From Streptomyces sp. NRRL WC-3618 (GTDB taxonomy: Bacteria > Actinomycetota > Actinomycetes > Streptomycetales > Streptomycetaceae), in contig NZ_LGDW01000009.1 in the NCBI RefSeq assembly GCF_001280005.1, forward strand, positions 1-16,361: 16,361 nucleotides of DNA, read 5' to 3'. The notes below the pieces were generated by a model that did no database searches, had not been told where the DNA came from, and saw nothing but the letters and a program-made list of their open reading frames with translations. Numbering within the stretch: the first letter of the stretch is position 1; every line of letters starts with the position of its first letter. The position numbers were made by a program, and so were the translations under genes. Positions 6,187 through 14,474 of the stretch are shown here, piece after piece.

Positions 6187-7551
6187 TCAGAGCTTCGGGA
6201 TCTTCAGCGCGGCCCACGTCCTGGTGCCCGGGATCCCGTCCGCGTCGCCCGCCAGTTCGGGCCGGGAGCGCTGGAAGTCGGCGACGTTGAGCCTGTCCGC
6301 CTCCGACCATTCAGGGCCGGGACCAGAGGTGTAGTGCTTGCCGAAGCCGAGCGCCACCAGGCGCCTTCCCAGGGCGGTGACGAGGGGGCTGCGGCGGCCG
6401 GCATGGAAGAAAGCCGTCCCGGGAAACGGCTCGTACCGCGGTGCCGGCGGCTTCGCCGGGCCCGCCGTCGGCAGTCGCAATCTCTGCCCCACGGAAATCT
6501 CGTCGGCGTCTTTGATGCCATTGAGGGACAACAGAGCAGCCACGGTGGTCCGGTGCGCGGTCGCGATGGACGTCAGAGTGTCGCCCGCCTTCACGGTGTA
6601 GGTGCCGGACCCGGCGTCCGGAGTGGTTCCCCGGCCGTCGGAGCTGGGCCTGCCCGGTACGATCTCGGTGTCCAGGGCCCCGGGATCCCAGTGGTCCTGG
6701 CCGGGGATCTGGGAGTGTCCGTAGTGGCCGCCCTTGTTCTCCCAGGTGGTTCTGGGACGCTCCGTCGCGGCGGCCGCGGTGGCCGGCAGGGCCCCGACAG
6801 GCCACACGTCCGGGATGTCGTGCGCGCGTATCGCGGTGAGCAGCCTCTGGAAGTTCGGCTTGGCCTTCGGGTCGAAACCCTTTGTCCACGGGGCGCTGGC
6901 ACGTCCCAGCACCTCGATCTGGATGCAGACCTTGCCGGTTCGGTTCGTGCGCTTCGTGCCGTCGTTCTTCAGCGCCCTCGACGACAGGTTCAGGGGCCCG
7001 AACTGGCCCAGCCGGTCGGTGACCGGGCAGTAGATCACCTGCGGTTCCACCCCGGCACGGATCAGGAAGGCCGCCACGGACGTGAAGTAGTCGCCTCCGG
7101 CCGGGGACTCGGTGGTGTGCCACACGGCCCGCGGCGGCTCGAGCGGGGTGTCCATCGCTCCTCCGATGCGCTGGTCGCCGAGCCGGGTCACGCCGTCGAT
7201 GTAGGCCGGGCCTGACGCGCTGTGCGGCGCATCGCCCAGGGCACGGATGTCGCTGCTCAGGAAGCCTGCGTGCCGGTCGCCGGTTTCGTCGGGGGTCTCC
7301 GGCAGCGGTTCGGGTGCGAGGTGCTCGGCCGGGCTGGTGGGCTCGTAGACGTCCAGGTCGCCGTCGTCGCGCAGGACCATGAAGGCGCCCTCGTGCCGGG
7401 GGTGTTCCTTGACGTGGCGCTCGGTGCCCGGGAGTGCGGCGATGGCGCGTACGCGGTCGATGTGGGCCTGATCGACGGTGCCCAGATAGGTGGTGGTGAT
7501 GTCGTGGGTGCCGGGGTCGGGGTGGTCGACCGCGACGTGGAAGGTGGTCAT
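6187..7551 (-). CDS. Amidase-like, LysM and peptidoglycan-binding cell-wall protein
   Basis: A 454-residue protein with several parts. Residues 1-70 are an uncharacterised N-terminal domain (TTFHVAVDHPDPGTHDITTT). Residues about 138-292 resemble Amidase_2/PGRP-type N-acetylmuramoyl-L-alanine amidases, with AVWHTTES (H145) and HYGHSQIPGQDHWDPG (H279, H287, D289) supplying the expected zinc-site pattern. Residues 317-361 are a LysM domain (YTVKAGDTLTSIA...DEISVGQRLRLP). Residues about 378-450 are a peptidoglycan-binding domain ending in DFQRSRPELAGDADGIPGTR. No signal peptide or membrane segment is seen, so it would remain cytoplasmic unless delivered or released by lysis. ATG 7551 is preceded by GGAG at a 7-nt spacing and overlaps the upstream stop (ATGA). 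A role in wall cleavage linked to the injection system is inference; it could also be a wall-binding structural protein. Confidence 0.82.
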   Translation of the reverse strand: MTTFHVAVDHPDPGTHDITTTYLGTVDQAHIDRVRAIAALPGTERHVKEHPRHEGAFMVLRDDGDLDVYEPTSPAEHLAPEPLPETPDETGDRHAGFLSSDIRALGDAPHSASGPAYIDGVTRLGDQRIGGAMDTPLEPPRAVWHTTESPAGGDYFTSVAAFLIRAGVEPQVIYCPVTDRLGQFGPLNLSSRALKNDGTKRTNRTGKVCIQIEVLGRASAPWTKGFDPKAKPNFQRLLTAIRAHDIPDVWPVGALPATAAAATERPRTTWENKGGHYGHSQIPGQDHWDPGALDTEIVPGRPSSDGRGTTPDAGSGTYTVKAGDTLTSIATAHRTTVAALLSLNGIKDADEISVGQRLRLPTAGPAKPPAPRYEPFPGTAFFHAGRRSPLVTALGRRLVALGFGKHYTSGPGPEWSEADRLNVADFQRSRPELAGDADGIPGTRTWAALKIPKL

Positions 7552-9021
7552 GTGGGAGCTCCGGTTTCGGGATTGGCGGGGGTCTTCCCCCTCGTGCGGG
7601 GCGAGGCATGTGCTCGGGCAGGGACGTGAGGTACGCGCGCTCCCCGCTCCGGGCGCCGGTCAGGACGCGTCGGGCCGCGGGGCCACGGGAACGGCAGGAG
7701 GCGGGGAAGGGCGTACGGCGACGGAAGGGGGCAGGAGCTGAGAAAGCTCACCTGCTCTGCCGTCTCGATCTTCTGCCGCGCGAAATCGCCGGAGCCGAGC
7801 GTCTCGACACGCAGCGTCGCGGCGATGCTCCTGGTGAGGTCGCCGATGGGCAGCCGGCCGCCGGGGCCCAGGGGCAGCGACGCCAGAACCGGGCCGTCGG
7901 TCCCGTCGGCGTTGCGCAGTGACTTGCCGAACTGTCCGGCGGCAGGGGGGAGTTCCACCGCGAAGTGCATCGCCTCGGGCCGCTGTCGGACGTCCAGCCG
8001 GGTCAGTGTGCCGACGAAGAGGCAGAGCATGATGTCCGGGGTGAGACGGATCGTCCCGACCTCTTCCAGCGGACTGGCGTGACCCTCGGCGAACGCCTCG
8101 ACGACCAGCCCGGGTCAGCCGGACACGACACCGGATCGGATCAGCGCCCTGGTCATCACCGGCGGCGCTGTGCATCGGCGATCCCGCCCTGTCGAGTTCG
8201 GCGTCCGCCGCGGTCAGTCTGCCGATGCTGAAGGCGCCGTCCAGCAGATGGCGTATCCACTCCTGGTCGAGACCGGCCGAGGACGCCGTCCAGCCGAACC
8301 GCAGTCGGGCCGCCTCCTGCCAGCTCTGACCGTCCGGCGCCGCTGAGCCGTCACCCAGCGCGGCGGCGGGATCCTGGCCGTGGTCGTCGAACCAGCCGAG
8401 CACCTCGTAGCGCAGACCCTTCGGCGTGGCGCCCGGGTAGTCCGGGTCGAGGAAGCCGAAGACGCTGTGGCAATTGGCGTACCGAGCCGCGAAATTGGGC
8501 TCCCCGTATCCGACCGCGGTCAGCTCGGGGAGATACCGCGAGCGGTCTGTGGAGCGGCTCCAGACGTCGAGCGGCGGCTTCCGGCCGAGCCGCTTGTGCG
8601 GCCGGTCCGCTCCGGGGACCGGATAGAGGATCGCGGCGGGATTGTCGTCGGACAGGTAGTCGCTCTCGACGACCCACTCCCCCTCCACCCGCCCGTCCCT
8701 GCTCCGGGTCACCAGCCAGCGGTTCGGCACCGCCGGGACGGCAGTGGTGCCGTCCGCGCGCTGGACCATCCGGGTCAGTCCGTCGGGCAGCGCCCAGGGG
8801 AGATGGACGCCGGCCTTGAGCCGGAAGTCCTCGTCCTGGAAGCGGGTCCGCGCCATGATCTCGCTGACGTACGGGAGATCCTCGTGGTGATCCGGACCGG
8901 TGGCCGCGTCGCGGTAGGGGAGCCGGCTGAAGGCGTTGTCCGGTCCTCGCACGTCAAGATCGTCGGTCAGGCACAGTGCGTCCAGGTGGACCGGTACGAC
9001 CAACGGTCCGCCCACGCTCAC
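7548..9021 (-). pseudogene. Broken gene for a large uncharacterised protein, joined N- and C-terminal parts
   Basis: The N-terminal part, from GTG 9021 (GGAAG just upstream; GTG 9015 is an alternative), reads VVPVHLDALCLTDDLDVRGP, FQDEDFRLKAGVHLPWALPD, AVPNRWLVTRSRDGRVEGEW and NCHSVFGFLDPDYPG, and stays sensible to about 8165. A C-terminal part in the next frame reads GLVVEAFAEGHASPLEEVGT, IRLTPDIMLCLFVGTLTRLD and PEAMHFAVELPPAAGQFGKS, with a TGA at 8117-8115 just before it. Its frame ends at 7548 in an ATGA overlap with the cell-wall protein. I remember this family as long actinobacterial proteins of about 1000 residues, not verified; here only about 290 plus 190 codons remain. So a frameshift, a stop and probably a large internal deletion have occurred. 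The function is unknown. Confidence 0.6.
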
Positions 9022-9115
9022 CGGTCTTCCGCCGACGAGGTCGGACGTGTGACGGCTATCCCTTGCAACACGGTTCCCCCAGTCCAGCTGCCGGTCCAAC
9101 GGTGTCTCTCCCCGT

Positions 9116-9349
9116 TCAGCGAGCGCCACCGTAGTCGGCAAGCAGCCGCGTGGAGAGCGCAGTTGTTTGAAAGCTGCAGTACGGGGAAGGGCGGGTTCCG
9201 GGCCTCTCCACGGGAACTCGGGCCAACGCCGTGCCTTCACGATTGTGCGACCGCAACGACCCTGGGAAACGGGGCTGTCCGGCCCGCCGGAGGCTGCTGT
9301 CGGGACGAGAGCCGGCAACTCGCCGCAGCTGCTCCAGCAGCGGGCTCAC
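9116..9349 (-). CDS. Uncertain 77-residue ORF coupled to the one upstream
   Basis: GTG at 9349 overlaps the TGA of the preceding minus-strand ORF (GTGA). The first codons (SPLLEQLRRVAGSRPDSSLR) look coding, but third-position GC falls off after about 25 codons and no family is recognisable. It may be a gene start whose remainder was lost. The stretch 9022-9115 after it is only the leader of the broken large gene, with a TACGGT hexamer at 9133-9128 (minus strand) that could be a -10 element. Confidence 0.25.
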   Translation of the reverse strand: MSPLLEQLRRVAGSRPDSSLRRAGQPRFPGSLRSHNREGTALARVPVERPGTRPSPYCSFQTTALSTRLLADYGGAR

Positions 9350-9552
9350 CACGTGAGTTCCTCGTGAACGCCGATGCGATCGAGCGCGACGAGAGCCTTG
9401 GACAGGGCCTTGGGCGGGACCATGGGCAGAGCCGCCGTCATGGGCGCGGTGAAGTTCCCCGTTCGCACAACGAGGGCGGCCCGATGCCTGTCCCTCGGGC
9501 GGGCCGCCGCCTCCGGTCCGGCCGGCGTGGGCGAGGGAACCGGCTCCGGCAC
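9346..9552 (-). CDS. Small unrecognised protein, 68 residues
   Basis: The frame from GTG 9552 ends NFTAPMTAALPMVPPKALSK and ALVALDRIGVHEELTW, with nearly perfect GC third positions over the last 45 codons and a GTGA overlap with the next frame. The first 25 residues are Pro/Ala-rich and may not be real; the coding signal is best from about 9480 down. No ribosome-binding site is obvious. I do not recognise the family; it could be the C-terminal end of a longer protein whose beginning is gone. Confidence 0.4.
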   Translation of the reverse strand: MPEPVPSPTPAGPEAAARPRDRHRAALVVRTGNFTAPMTAALPMVPPKALSKALVALDRIGVHEELTW

Positions 9553-9881
9553 CGGAAGGTTTCCGCGCGGTTCTTCCGGTGGTCCGTCCGGTTGTTCTTC
9601 CTCCTGATGCCCCTGTCCGCCCCCATGCTCTTCCGTACGCGGTCAGGCAGCCGCCGCTCCTCATTCGAGTACGGGTGTCCTCGTACGGGTGCCCTCCGTG
9701 AACGGCCTCGGAGCACGGCCTGCGGGCCGACCTGTCCGCCCTGCGTGTCCACACCAGGTCGAAGGAAGGACGGACGGCAAGCAGCGCCGGTGAGTACCAT
9801 CCCGCTCAACGGCGAGGCGTCGGAGTCTCGCCCGGATGCTTCGGGCAGGGCTCGAAGGGGATCGTCCCGTGGGGTGGGACG
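9553..9881. other. Intergenic region before the large ATPase-type regulator
   Basis: No convincing gene on either strand. It contains short direct repeats (GTACGGGTG at about 9670 and 9688; GTTCTTCC at about 9571 and 9594) and purine-rich stretches leading into the regulator start. Promoters for the divergent flanking genes are expected here, but none could be assigned. Confidence 0.4.
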
Positions 9882-12800
9882 GTGTGGGGGGCAGGGGAGT
9901 TGGCGACGTTCGGTGAGATGCTGCTGGTCTTTCGCCGGGCCGCGGGGATGACGCAGGAGGAGCTGGCCGAGGCCGCCGGGATGGCGGCCCGGTCCATCCG
10001 GGATCTGGAGCGCGGCCGGCGGGCGCGTCCGCAGCGCCGCACGGCGCAGTTGCTGGTGGCGGCGCTGGGGCTGGGTGACGCCGACGCCGCCGCGTTGCTG
10101 GCGGCGGGCCGCCCCGGCCGGCAGCCGGTTCCTCCTGCCGACGACGCCACGGCGCCGTTCGGCCTGCTCGGTCGGCAGGACCAGCTGGTGGTCCTGGAGC
10201 GTGCGGCCGGCGAGGCACGGGCGGGCCGGGGCGGCGTGGTGCTGGTACGGGCGGGCGCGGGAATGGGGAAGACCGCTCTGCTGGATACGTGGGCGGGCGT
10301 CCAGCAGCCGCAGGAGATCCTGGTGGTGTCCGCGAGCGGGGCGGAGCTGGAGCAGGGCTTCGCCTTCGCGGTGGTGCGGCAGCTGATCGAGCCTTTGCTG
10401 GCCCGAGCCGGTGACGAGGGGCGGGCGCGGTTGCTGTCGGGTCCGGCGCAGTTGGCGTCCCACGCGCTGCGCGTGGAGGGGACCGGTGAGTTGTCGCCCG
10501 AGGCGTCTGTGGGCCTTCTGCACAGTCTGTACTGGCTCATGGTGCATGTCGCCGACGAGGGGCCGGTCGCCCTGGTGGTCGATGATGTGCAGTGGGCGGA
10601 TGCCCCGTCGGTGCGGTGGCTCGAGTACCTGGCGCGACGGCTGCGGGGTCTGCCCCTGCTGCTGGTGCTGGCGGGGCGGCCGGACAACGGGGCAGCGGTC
10701 GAGCCGATGCTGGAGCGGATCGCCGGACAGCCGTACTGCCGTCCGGTCGGCCTGCCCGGCCTGGACACCGACAGTGTGACCCACCTGGTGCGGGCGAGCC
10801 TGGGGCCCGGCGAACCACGGTTCGTCGCCGCGTGTGCCTCGGCCACCGAAAGCAACCCGCTGCTGCTGCACGAGTTGCTGCGGACCCTGGCCGACAACCA
10901 GGTCAGCGCCGCCGACGATCAGGCTCATCTGGTGGAGGAGTTCCGGGGCCGGATCCTGGCCAAAACCGTGGTCAAGCGGCTGGCCGACGAGCCGGAGCCG
11001 GTCCTCCGCCTGGCGCGGGCCCTGGTGGTGCTGGGGGACGAGGCCACCTGGAGGGTCGCGGCCGAGCTGGCGGAGCTGGGCGAGTCGACGGCACGGGAGC
11101 TCGGCGGCAGGCTGCGCCAGATCGGTGTGCTGGCGCCGGGTGAGCCGGTGCGGTTCGGGCATGCGCTGGTCCGCACCGCTGTCGCCGAAGCCGTCCTGGG
11201 GCCGGTGGAACTGGCCGCCGGTCACGCGCGGGCAGCCGAACTGCTGCGCAGCGACGGCGCGGCCGACGATCTGGTGGCGGCCCATCTGCTGCTGGCCGAA
11301 CCGGGCGGTGAGAGCTGGTGGGTGGACGCCCTGCGGGAGGCGGCGCGGGCGACTCGTGGCCGAGGGGCTCCGGAGGTCACCGTCGCCTATCTGCGCCGGG
11401 CTCTGCGCGAGCCGGTGTCCGTCGAAGATCGTGGTCCCTTGCTGCTGGAGTTGGGCAAGGACGAGATGCAGATCGACGTCGGCGCGGCCAGACACCACCT
11501 GACGCAGGCCTCGACGGCGTTGGCCGACCCGTATGCGCTGGCCGACGCGGCCTCCGCGCTCGCCGGCGCGCTGTTCCTCAGCCATGAGCACGAGCGCGCC
11601 GTCGACGTCCTCGCCCGTGCGGTGGACGATCTGGGGCAGACCGACGACGGCATCGGCCTCGCTCGTGAGGTGTCGTGGTTCCTTCAGGCGCAGATGCTGT
11701 TGATCGGTTACGACCAACTGTCCACGCTCCCCGCCGCACGCAGGCACGCGCGACGGCTGTGGGACCACAAGCTGGCCGGGGACACCCCTGGTGAGTGCAT
11801 GGTCCTGGCCGCGCTGTCCGCCCCGGCCACCACGGGGGAGGCCAGTGCCCAGGTGGCCAACGACCTCCTCGACCGGGCCCTGCGAGGCGGCCTGGTCACA
11901 GCGGACACGTCCCACATGCTCGTGACCCTCGCCGGGCTGGCCTTCGTGGCCACCGACCGGCTCGACGACGCGGTCGCGCGATTCGACCGCATCGCCGACA
12001 TGGGCGGCCGATGGGGCTCGTTCCTGATGGTCTCGTCCGCGATGACCTGGCAACTGCTCGTCCAGGCCCGCCGTGGCCGACAGCTCCCGCTCACCGCTGA
12101 CTTCGGACACCCCGCCACCACGGCCGACCAGGGCTTGGAGCCTCGGGCCAGGCTGGGGATGATGGCCCAGGTGGGCGAGTCGCTGATCGAGCGGTGCGAC
12201 CTGACCTCGGCGACGGCAGTGCTCACCGCGGACGCCGACTTCGACCGGGTGGGCTGGACCTGGCAGGGCCCGGCGCTCCTCGTACGCAGTCGCCTGCACG
12301 CGGCGCGGGGCAACCAGGCCGCCGCCCTCGCCATCCTGCACGAGTACGGCGCGGAGGAGAACCGGGCACAGGTCATGAGCCTGGCCGGGGCGCCGTGGCG
12401 GTCGCGGGCGGCCTTGCTGCACCTCACGCTCGGACAGCGGACGGACGCGCTCCAACTGGCCACCGAGGAACTGGAGCTGGCCCACCAGTGGGGTACCGAG
12501 CGAGCGATCGGGGTGGCCTCACGCTGTCTGGGCGTCATCCACGGCGGACGCAAAGGACAGGCCCTCCTGCGCGAGGCCGTGGCCCTGCTGAAACGGTCCC
12601 CCGCCCGACTCGAACTGGCCCGCGCCCACTACGCGCTGGGAGCCGCCCTCCTGCGCGGCGGCGAGACCGACAAGGCCCGCCAAGCCCTCACCCAGGCGCT
12701 CCACCTCGCGGACACCTGCGGCAGCGTCCTGCTGGCCGGCCAAGCACGCGCAGCGCTCGCCACGGCAGGAGTGCGCCCGAAACCGGCCCCACCGGCGGCC

Positions 12801-12974
12801 CCGAGCCTCTCCCCGACCGAACACCGGCTTGTCGAGCTGCTCCGCGCGGGTCACAGTGACCGTCAGATCGCCCAGGCCCTGCTCCTGACCCCGCACGACG
12901 TGACCGGCCTGATCGAGCAAGCGGGCCGCAAACTGGGGGTGACCAGCAGGGCGGAGCTGGCGTCCCCGGCCTGA
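9882..12974 (+). CDS. Large ATPase-type regulator: Xre helix-turn-helix, AAA domain, TPR-like region, LuxR-like C-terminus
   Basis: A 1030-residue protein. Residues about 10-65 form an Xre-type helix-turn-helix (FRRAAGMTQEELAEAAGM, then RSIRDLERGRRARPQ). Residues about 93-350 are an AAA/STAND-type ATPase: FGLLGRQDQL, Walker A AGAGMGKT (K130) and Walker B LVVDDVQWAD (231-240). The long middle is Ala/Leu-rich and helical, as in TPR-like sensor regions of LAL regulators. Residues about 976-1030 (LSPTEHRLVELLRAGHSDRQ, then IAQALLLTPHDV and LGVTSRAEL) resemble a LuxR-type DNA-binding domain, somewhat divergent. GTG 9882 is the earliest sensible start; TTG 9900 or ATG 9918 would still keep the Xre domain. 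LAL regulators usually couple ATP binding and an unknown ligand to activation. It is transcribed away from the cell-wall and CIS genes; a link to them is positional only. Confidence 0.88.
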   Translation: MWGAGELATFGEMLLVFRRAAGMTQEELAEAAGMAARSIRDLERGRRARPQRRTAQLLVAALGLGDADAAALLAAGRPGRQPVPPADDATAPFGLLGRQDQLVVLERAAGEARAGRGGVVLVRAGAGMGKTALLDTWAGVQQPQEILVVSASGAELEQGFAFAVVRQLIEPLLARAGDEGRARLLSGPAQLASHALRVEGTGELSPEASVGLLHSLYWLMVHVADEGPVALVVDDVQWADAPSVRWLEYLARRLRGLPLLLVLAGRPDNGAAVEPMLERIAGQPYCRPVGLPGLDTDSVTHLVRASLGPGEPRFVAACASATESNPLLLHELLRTLADNQVSAADDQAHLVEEFRGRILAKTVVKRLADEPEPVLRLARALVVLGDEATWRVAAELAELGESTARELGGRLRQIGVLAPGEPVRFGHALVRTAVAEAVLGPVELAAGHARAAELLRSDGAADDLVAAHLLLAEPGGESWWVDALREAARATRGRGAPEVTVAYLRRALREPVSVEDRGPLLLELGKDEMQIDVGAARHHLTQASTALADPYALADAASALAGALFLSHEHERAVDVLARAVDDLGQTDDGIGLAREVSWFLQAQMLLIGYDQLSTLPAARRHARRLWDHKLAGDTPGECMVLAALSAPATTGEASAQVANDLLDRALRGGLVTADTSHMLVTLAGLAFVATDRLDDAVARFDRIADMGGRWGSFLMVSSAMTWQLLVQARRGRQLPLTADFGHPATTADQGLEPRARLGMMAQVGESLIERCDLTSATAVLTADADFDRVGWTWQGPALLVRSRLHAARGNQAAALAILHEYGAEENRAQVMSLAGAPWRSRAALLHLTLGQRTDALQLATEELELAHQWGTERAIGVASRCLGVIHGGRKGQALLREAVALLKRSPARLELARAHYALGAALLRGGETDKARQALTQALHLADTCGSVLLAGQARAALATAGVRPKPAPPAAPSLSPTEHRLVELLRAGHSDRQIAQALLLTPHDVTGLIEQAGRKLGVTSRAELASPA

Positions 12975-13013
12975 AGCGTGGGGGAGGGACATGGGCCCGG
13001 AGCGGGGAATGCC

Positions 13014-13040
13014 GGATGCTGTCTCAGCTGATCCGGTCCG
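13014..13040. repeat. Left copy of a 27-bp inverted repeat around the LtrA gene
   Basis: Contains CTGTCTCAGCTGATC at 13019-13033, flanked by GGA at 13014-13016 and GTCCG at 13036-13040. The reverse complement of 14395-14421 matches it at 23 of 27 positions, without gaps. It begins 40 nt after the stop of the large regulator. It resembles the end of an insertion sequence, but no family could be assigned. Confidence 0.8.
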
Positions 13041-13082
13041 GCTCCGCCGCTTCGAGCGGAGGATCGGTTTCCGTATCCGTGT

Positions 13083-13107
13083 GTACGCGGGAAGCGAACT
13101 CCCGTAC
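13083..13107. repeat. Imperfect hairpin upstream of the LtrA gene
   Basis: GTACGCGGGA and TCCCGTAC pair as an 8-bp stem with a 2-nt bulge around a 7-nt loop. It lies between the left inverted repeat and the LtrA start, and could be a terminator for the regulator gene or an operator. There is no T-tract. Confidence 0.3.
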
Positions 13108-13187
13108 GCCGCAAGAGCCATCGTCGGCCATGTCCAGTGTGGGTATTGTTCCGCACGTGGGTGGCGGGGCGCCCCGAAGGGGGAGCA

Positions 13188-14411
13188 GTGGAGACGAACA
13201 GCGAGAGATCGCGGCTGGTCGCGACAGGGGGCGGCCATCGGGTGACACCGGCCGAGCTCTTCTTCGACCTGGTGTTTGTGTATGCGATCACGCAGGTCAC
13301 GGCGCTGATAGCGGCCGACCCGAGCTGGCTGCGACTGCTCGGCGGGATGGTCGTGATGGCGCTGCTGTGGTGGTGCTGGTGCTGTTTCGCCTGGCTGGGG
13401 AACGTGGTGCGGGCCGACTCCGGCGCGATGCTCACCGTGTTGGTGTCCGTCATGGCCGTTGTCCTGATCGTGTCGCTGACCTTGCCCGAGGTCTACGACG
13501 ACGCGCCCGGCGGACTGCCCGCCCCGCTGGTCTTCGTCCTCTGCTACGGCGCCGTCCGCGCCCTTCACCTGGTCACGTACTGGCTCGCCGACCCCACCGA
13601 TCAGGCCTTGCACCGCGTCCTGCGCCGCGTGGCCCTGCTCTCGGTGGCCCCGCCCTTCGCCCTGCTCCTCGTGGGCGCGGCCTTCACCGGCATGGCGCAG
13701 ATCATGATCTGGCTCGCCGCAGTGGCCATCGACTACCTGGGCGTATTCCTCACCGGAAAGTCGGGCTGGCGGGTCGCTTCGCCCGGCCACTTCGCCGAAC
13801 GTCATGGCCTGATCGTCATCATCGCCCTCGGCGAGTCGATCGTCGCCCTCGGTGTCGGGGTGTCCGGCCTCCCGCTGAGCACCCCGGTCGTGGCCGCCGC
13901 CACACTGGGACTGCTCGTCTCCGCGGGCCTGTGGCGCCTGTACTTCCGTCAGCTCGCCGAGACGACCGAGCAGCGGCTGTCCGCTCTGACCGGCGACGAC
14001 CGCACCCGGCTGGCCCGTGACGCGTACACCTTCCTTCACCTTCCGCTGGTGGCCGGAGTCGTCATCACGGCCCTCGGCATGAAGACGGCCCTCCATCAGG
14101 TCGCCGACACCGGCCACTACGACCTGGCCGAACCCCTGCACGGTGTCGTTGCCTGGGCCCTGCCCGGAGGCGTCGGTGTTTTCCTCCTCGCCTCCGCCGC
14201 CCTGCTGTTCCGCACCGCGAACCACCGCTCCCCGGTCCTTCTCGTCGGCGCGGCAGTATGTCTCGCCGCCGGCCCCGCTGTCGCCCTCGTCCCGTCCCTC
14301 GTCGCCCTGGCCCTCCTGGCCGTGCTGGTGACGGCCCTGGTCCTCGTTCAGGACACCGTGGCCCAGCCGCGTGTGACCGTGATGGCTGCCCCATCGGACG
14401 AGATCAGCTGA
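13188..14411 (+). CDS. ltrA: LtrA-family membrane protein (low temperature requirement A)
   Basis: A 407-residue, strongly hydrophobic protein with many predicted membrane helices. The family hallmark is clear at the N-terminus: RVTPAELFFDLVFVYAITQV followed by LLWWCWCCFAWLGN. In the middle lie FAERHGLIVIIALGESIVAL, the most conserved LtrA segment, and LWRLYFRQLAE. GTG 13188 was chosen because a strong AAGGGGGAG precedes it closely and homology starts after about 20 residues; an in-frame GTG at 13137 has no such site. LtrA was named from a Listeria cold-growth mutant; its molecular activity is not established. The stop codon lies inside the right inverted repeat, so the last residues (SDEIS) are set by that repeat. 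No partner gene is evident. Confidence 0.92.
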   Translation: METNSERSRLVATGGGHRVTPAELFFDLVFVYAITQVTALIAADPSWLRLLGGMVVMALLWWCWCCFAWLGNVVRADSGAMLTVLVSVMAVVLIVSLTLPEVYDDAPGGLPAPLVFVLCYGAVRALHLVTYWLADPTDQALHRVLRRVALLSVAPPFALLLVGAAFTGMAQIMIWLAAVAIDYLGVFLTGKSGWRVASPGHFAERHGLIVIIALGESIVALGVGVSGLPLSTPVVAAATLGLLVSAGLWRLYFRQLAETTEQRLSALTGDDRTRLARDAYTFLHLPLVAGVVITALGMKTALHQVADTGHYDLAEPLHGVVAWALPGGVGVFLLASAALLFRTANHRSPVLLVGAAVCLAAGPAVALVPSLVALALLAVLVTALVLVQDTVAQPRVTVMAAPSDEIS

Positions 14412-14421
14412 GACAGGGTCC
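14395..14421. repeat. Right copy of the 27-bp inverted repeat, containing the LtrA stop codon
   Basis: GATCAGCTGAGACAG at 14402-14416 is the exact reverse complement of 13019-13033, and the flanks extend the match to 23 of 27. The LtrA stop TGA (14409-14411) lies within it. No target duplication is seen just outside the two copies. Confidence 0.8.
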
Positions 14422-14474
14422 AGCTCGACAGAGACGGGACACCTAGGGTCAGAAACAGGCACTGAGCTTGTTCT

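Noticed and set aside
5974..6310. Extension of the SARP-type frame far upstream, to an ATG at 6310
   Set aside because: The frame is open but the extra 228 residues show no homology and cross the plus-strand relics; GTG 5626 has a ribosome-binding site and fits the family length.
8380..9951. 523-codon plus-strand open frame
   Set aside because: Antisense to the recognisable N-terminal part of the broken large gene; no domain.
9438..12485. 1015-codon minus-strand open frame
   Set aside because: It is antisense to the ATPase-type regulator, has Gln/Arg/Pro/His-rich meaningless composition and no family motif. Long antisense frames are usual in such GC-rich DNA.
12991..13245. 84-codon plus-strand ORF starting MGPERGMPDAVS
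   Set aside because: It spans the left inverted repeat and the LtrA ribosome-binding site in another frame, and shows no recognisable sequence.
12519..14462. 647-codon minus-strand open frame
   Set aside because: Antisense to the regulator end and the LtrA gene, with Gly/His/Asp/Gln-rich composition and no recognisable domain.
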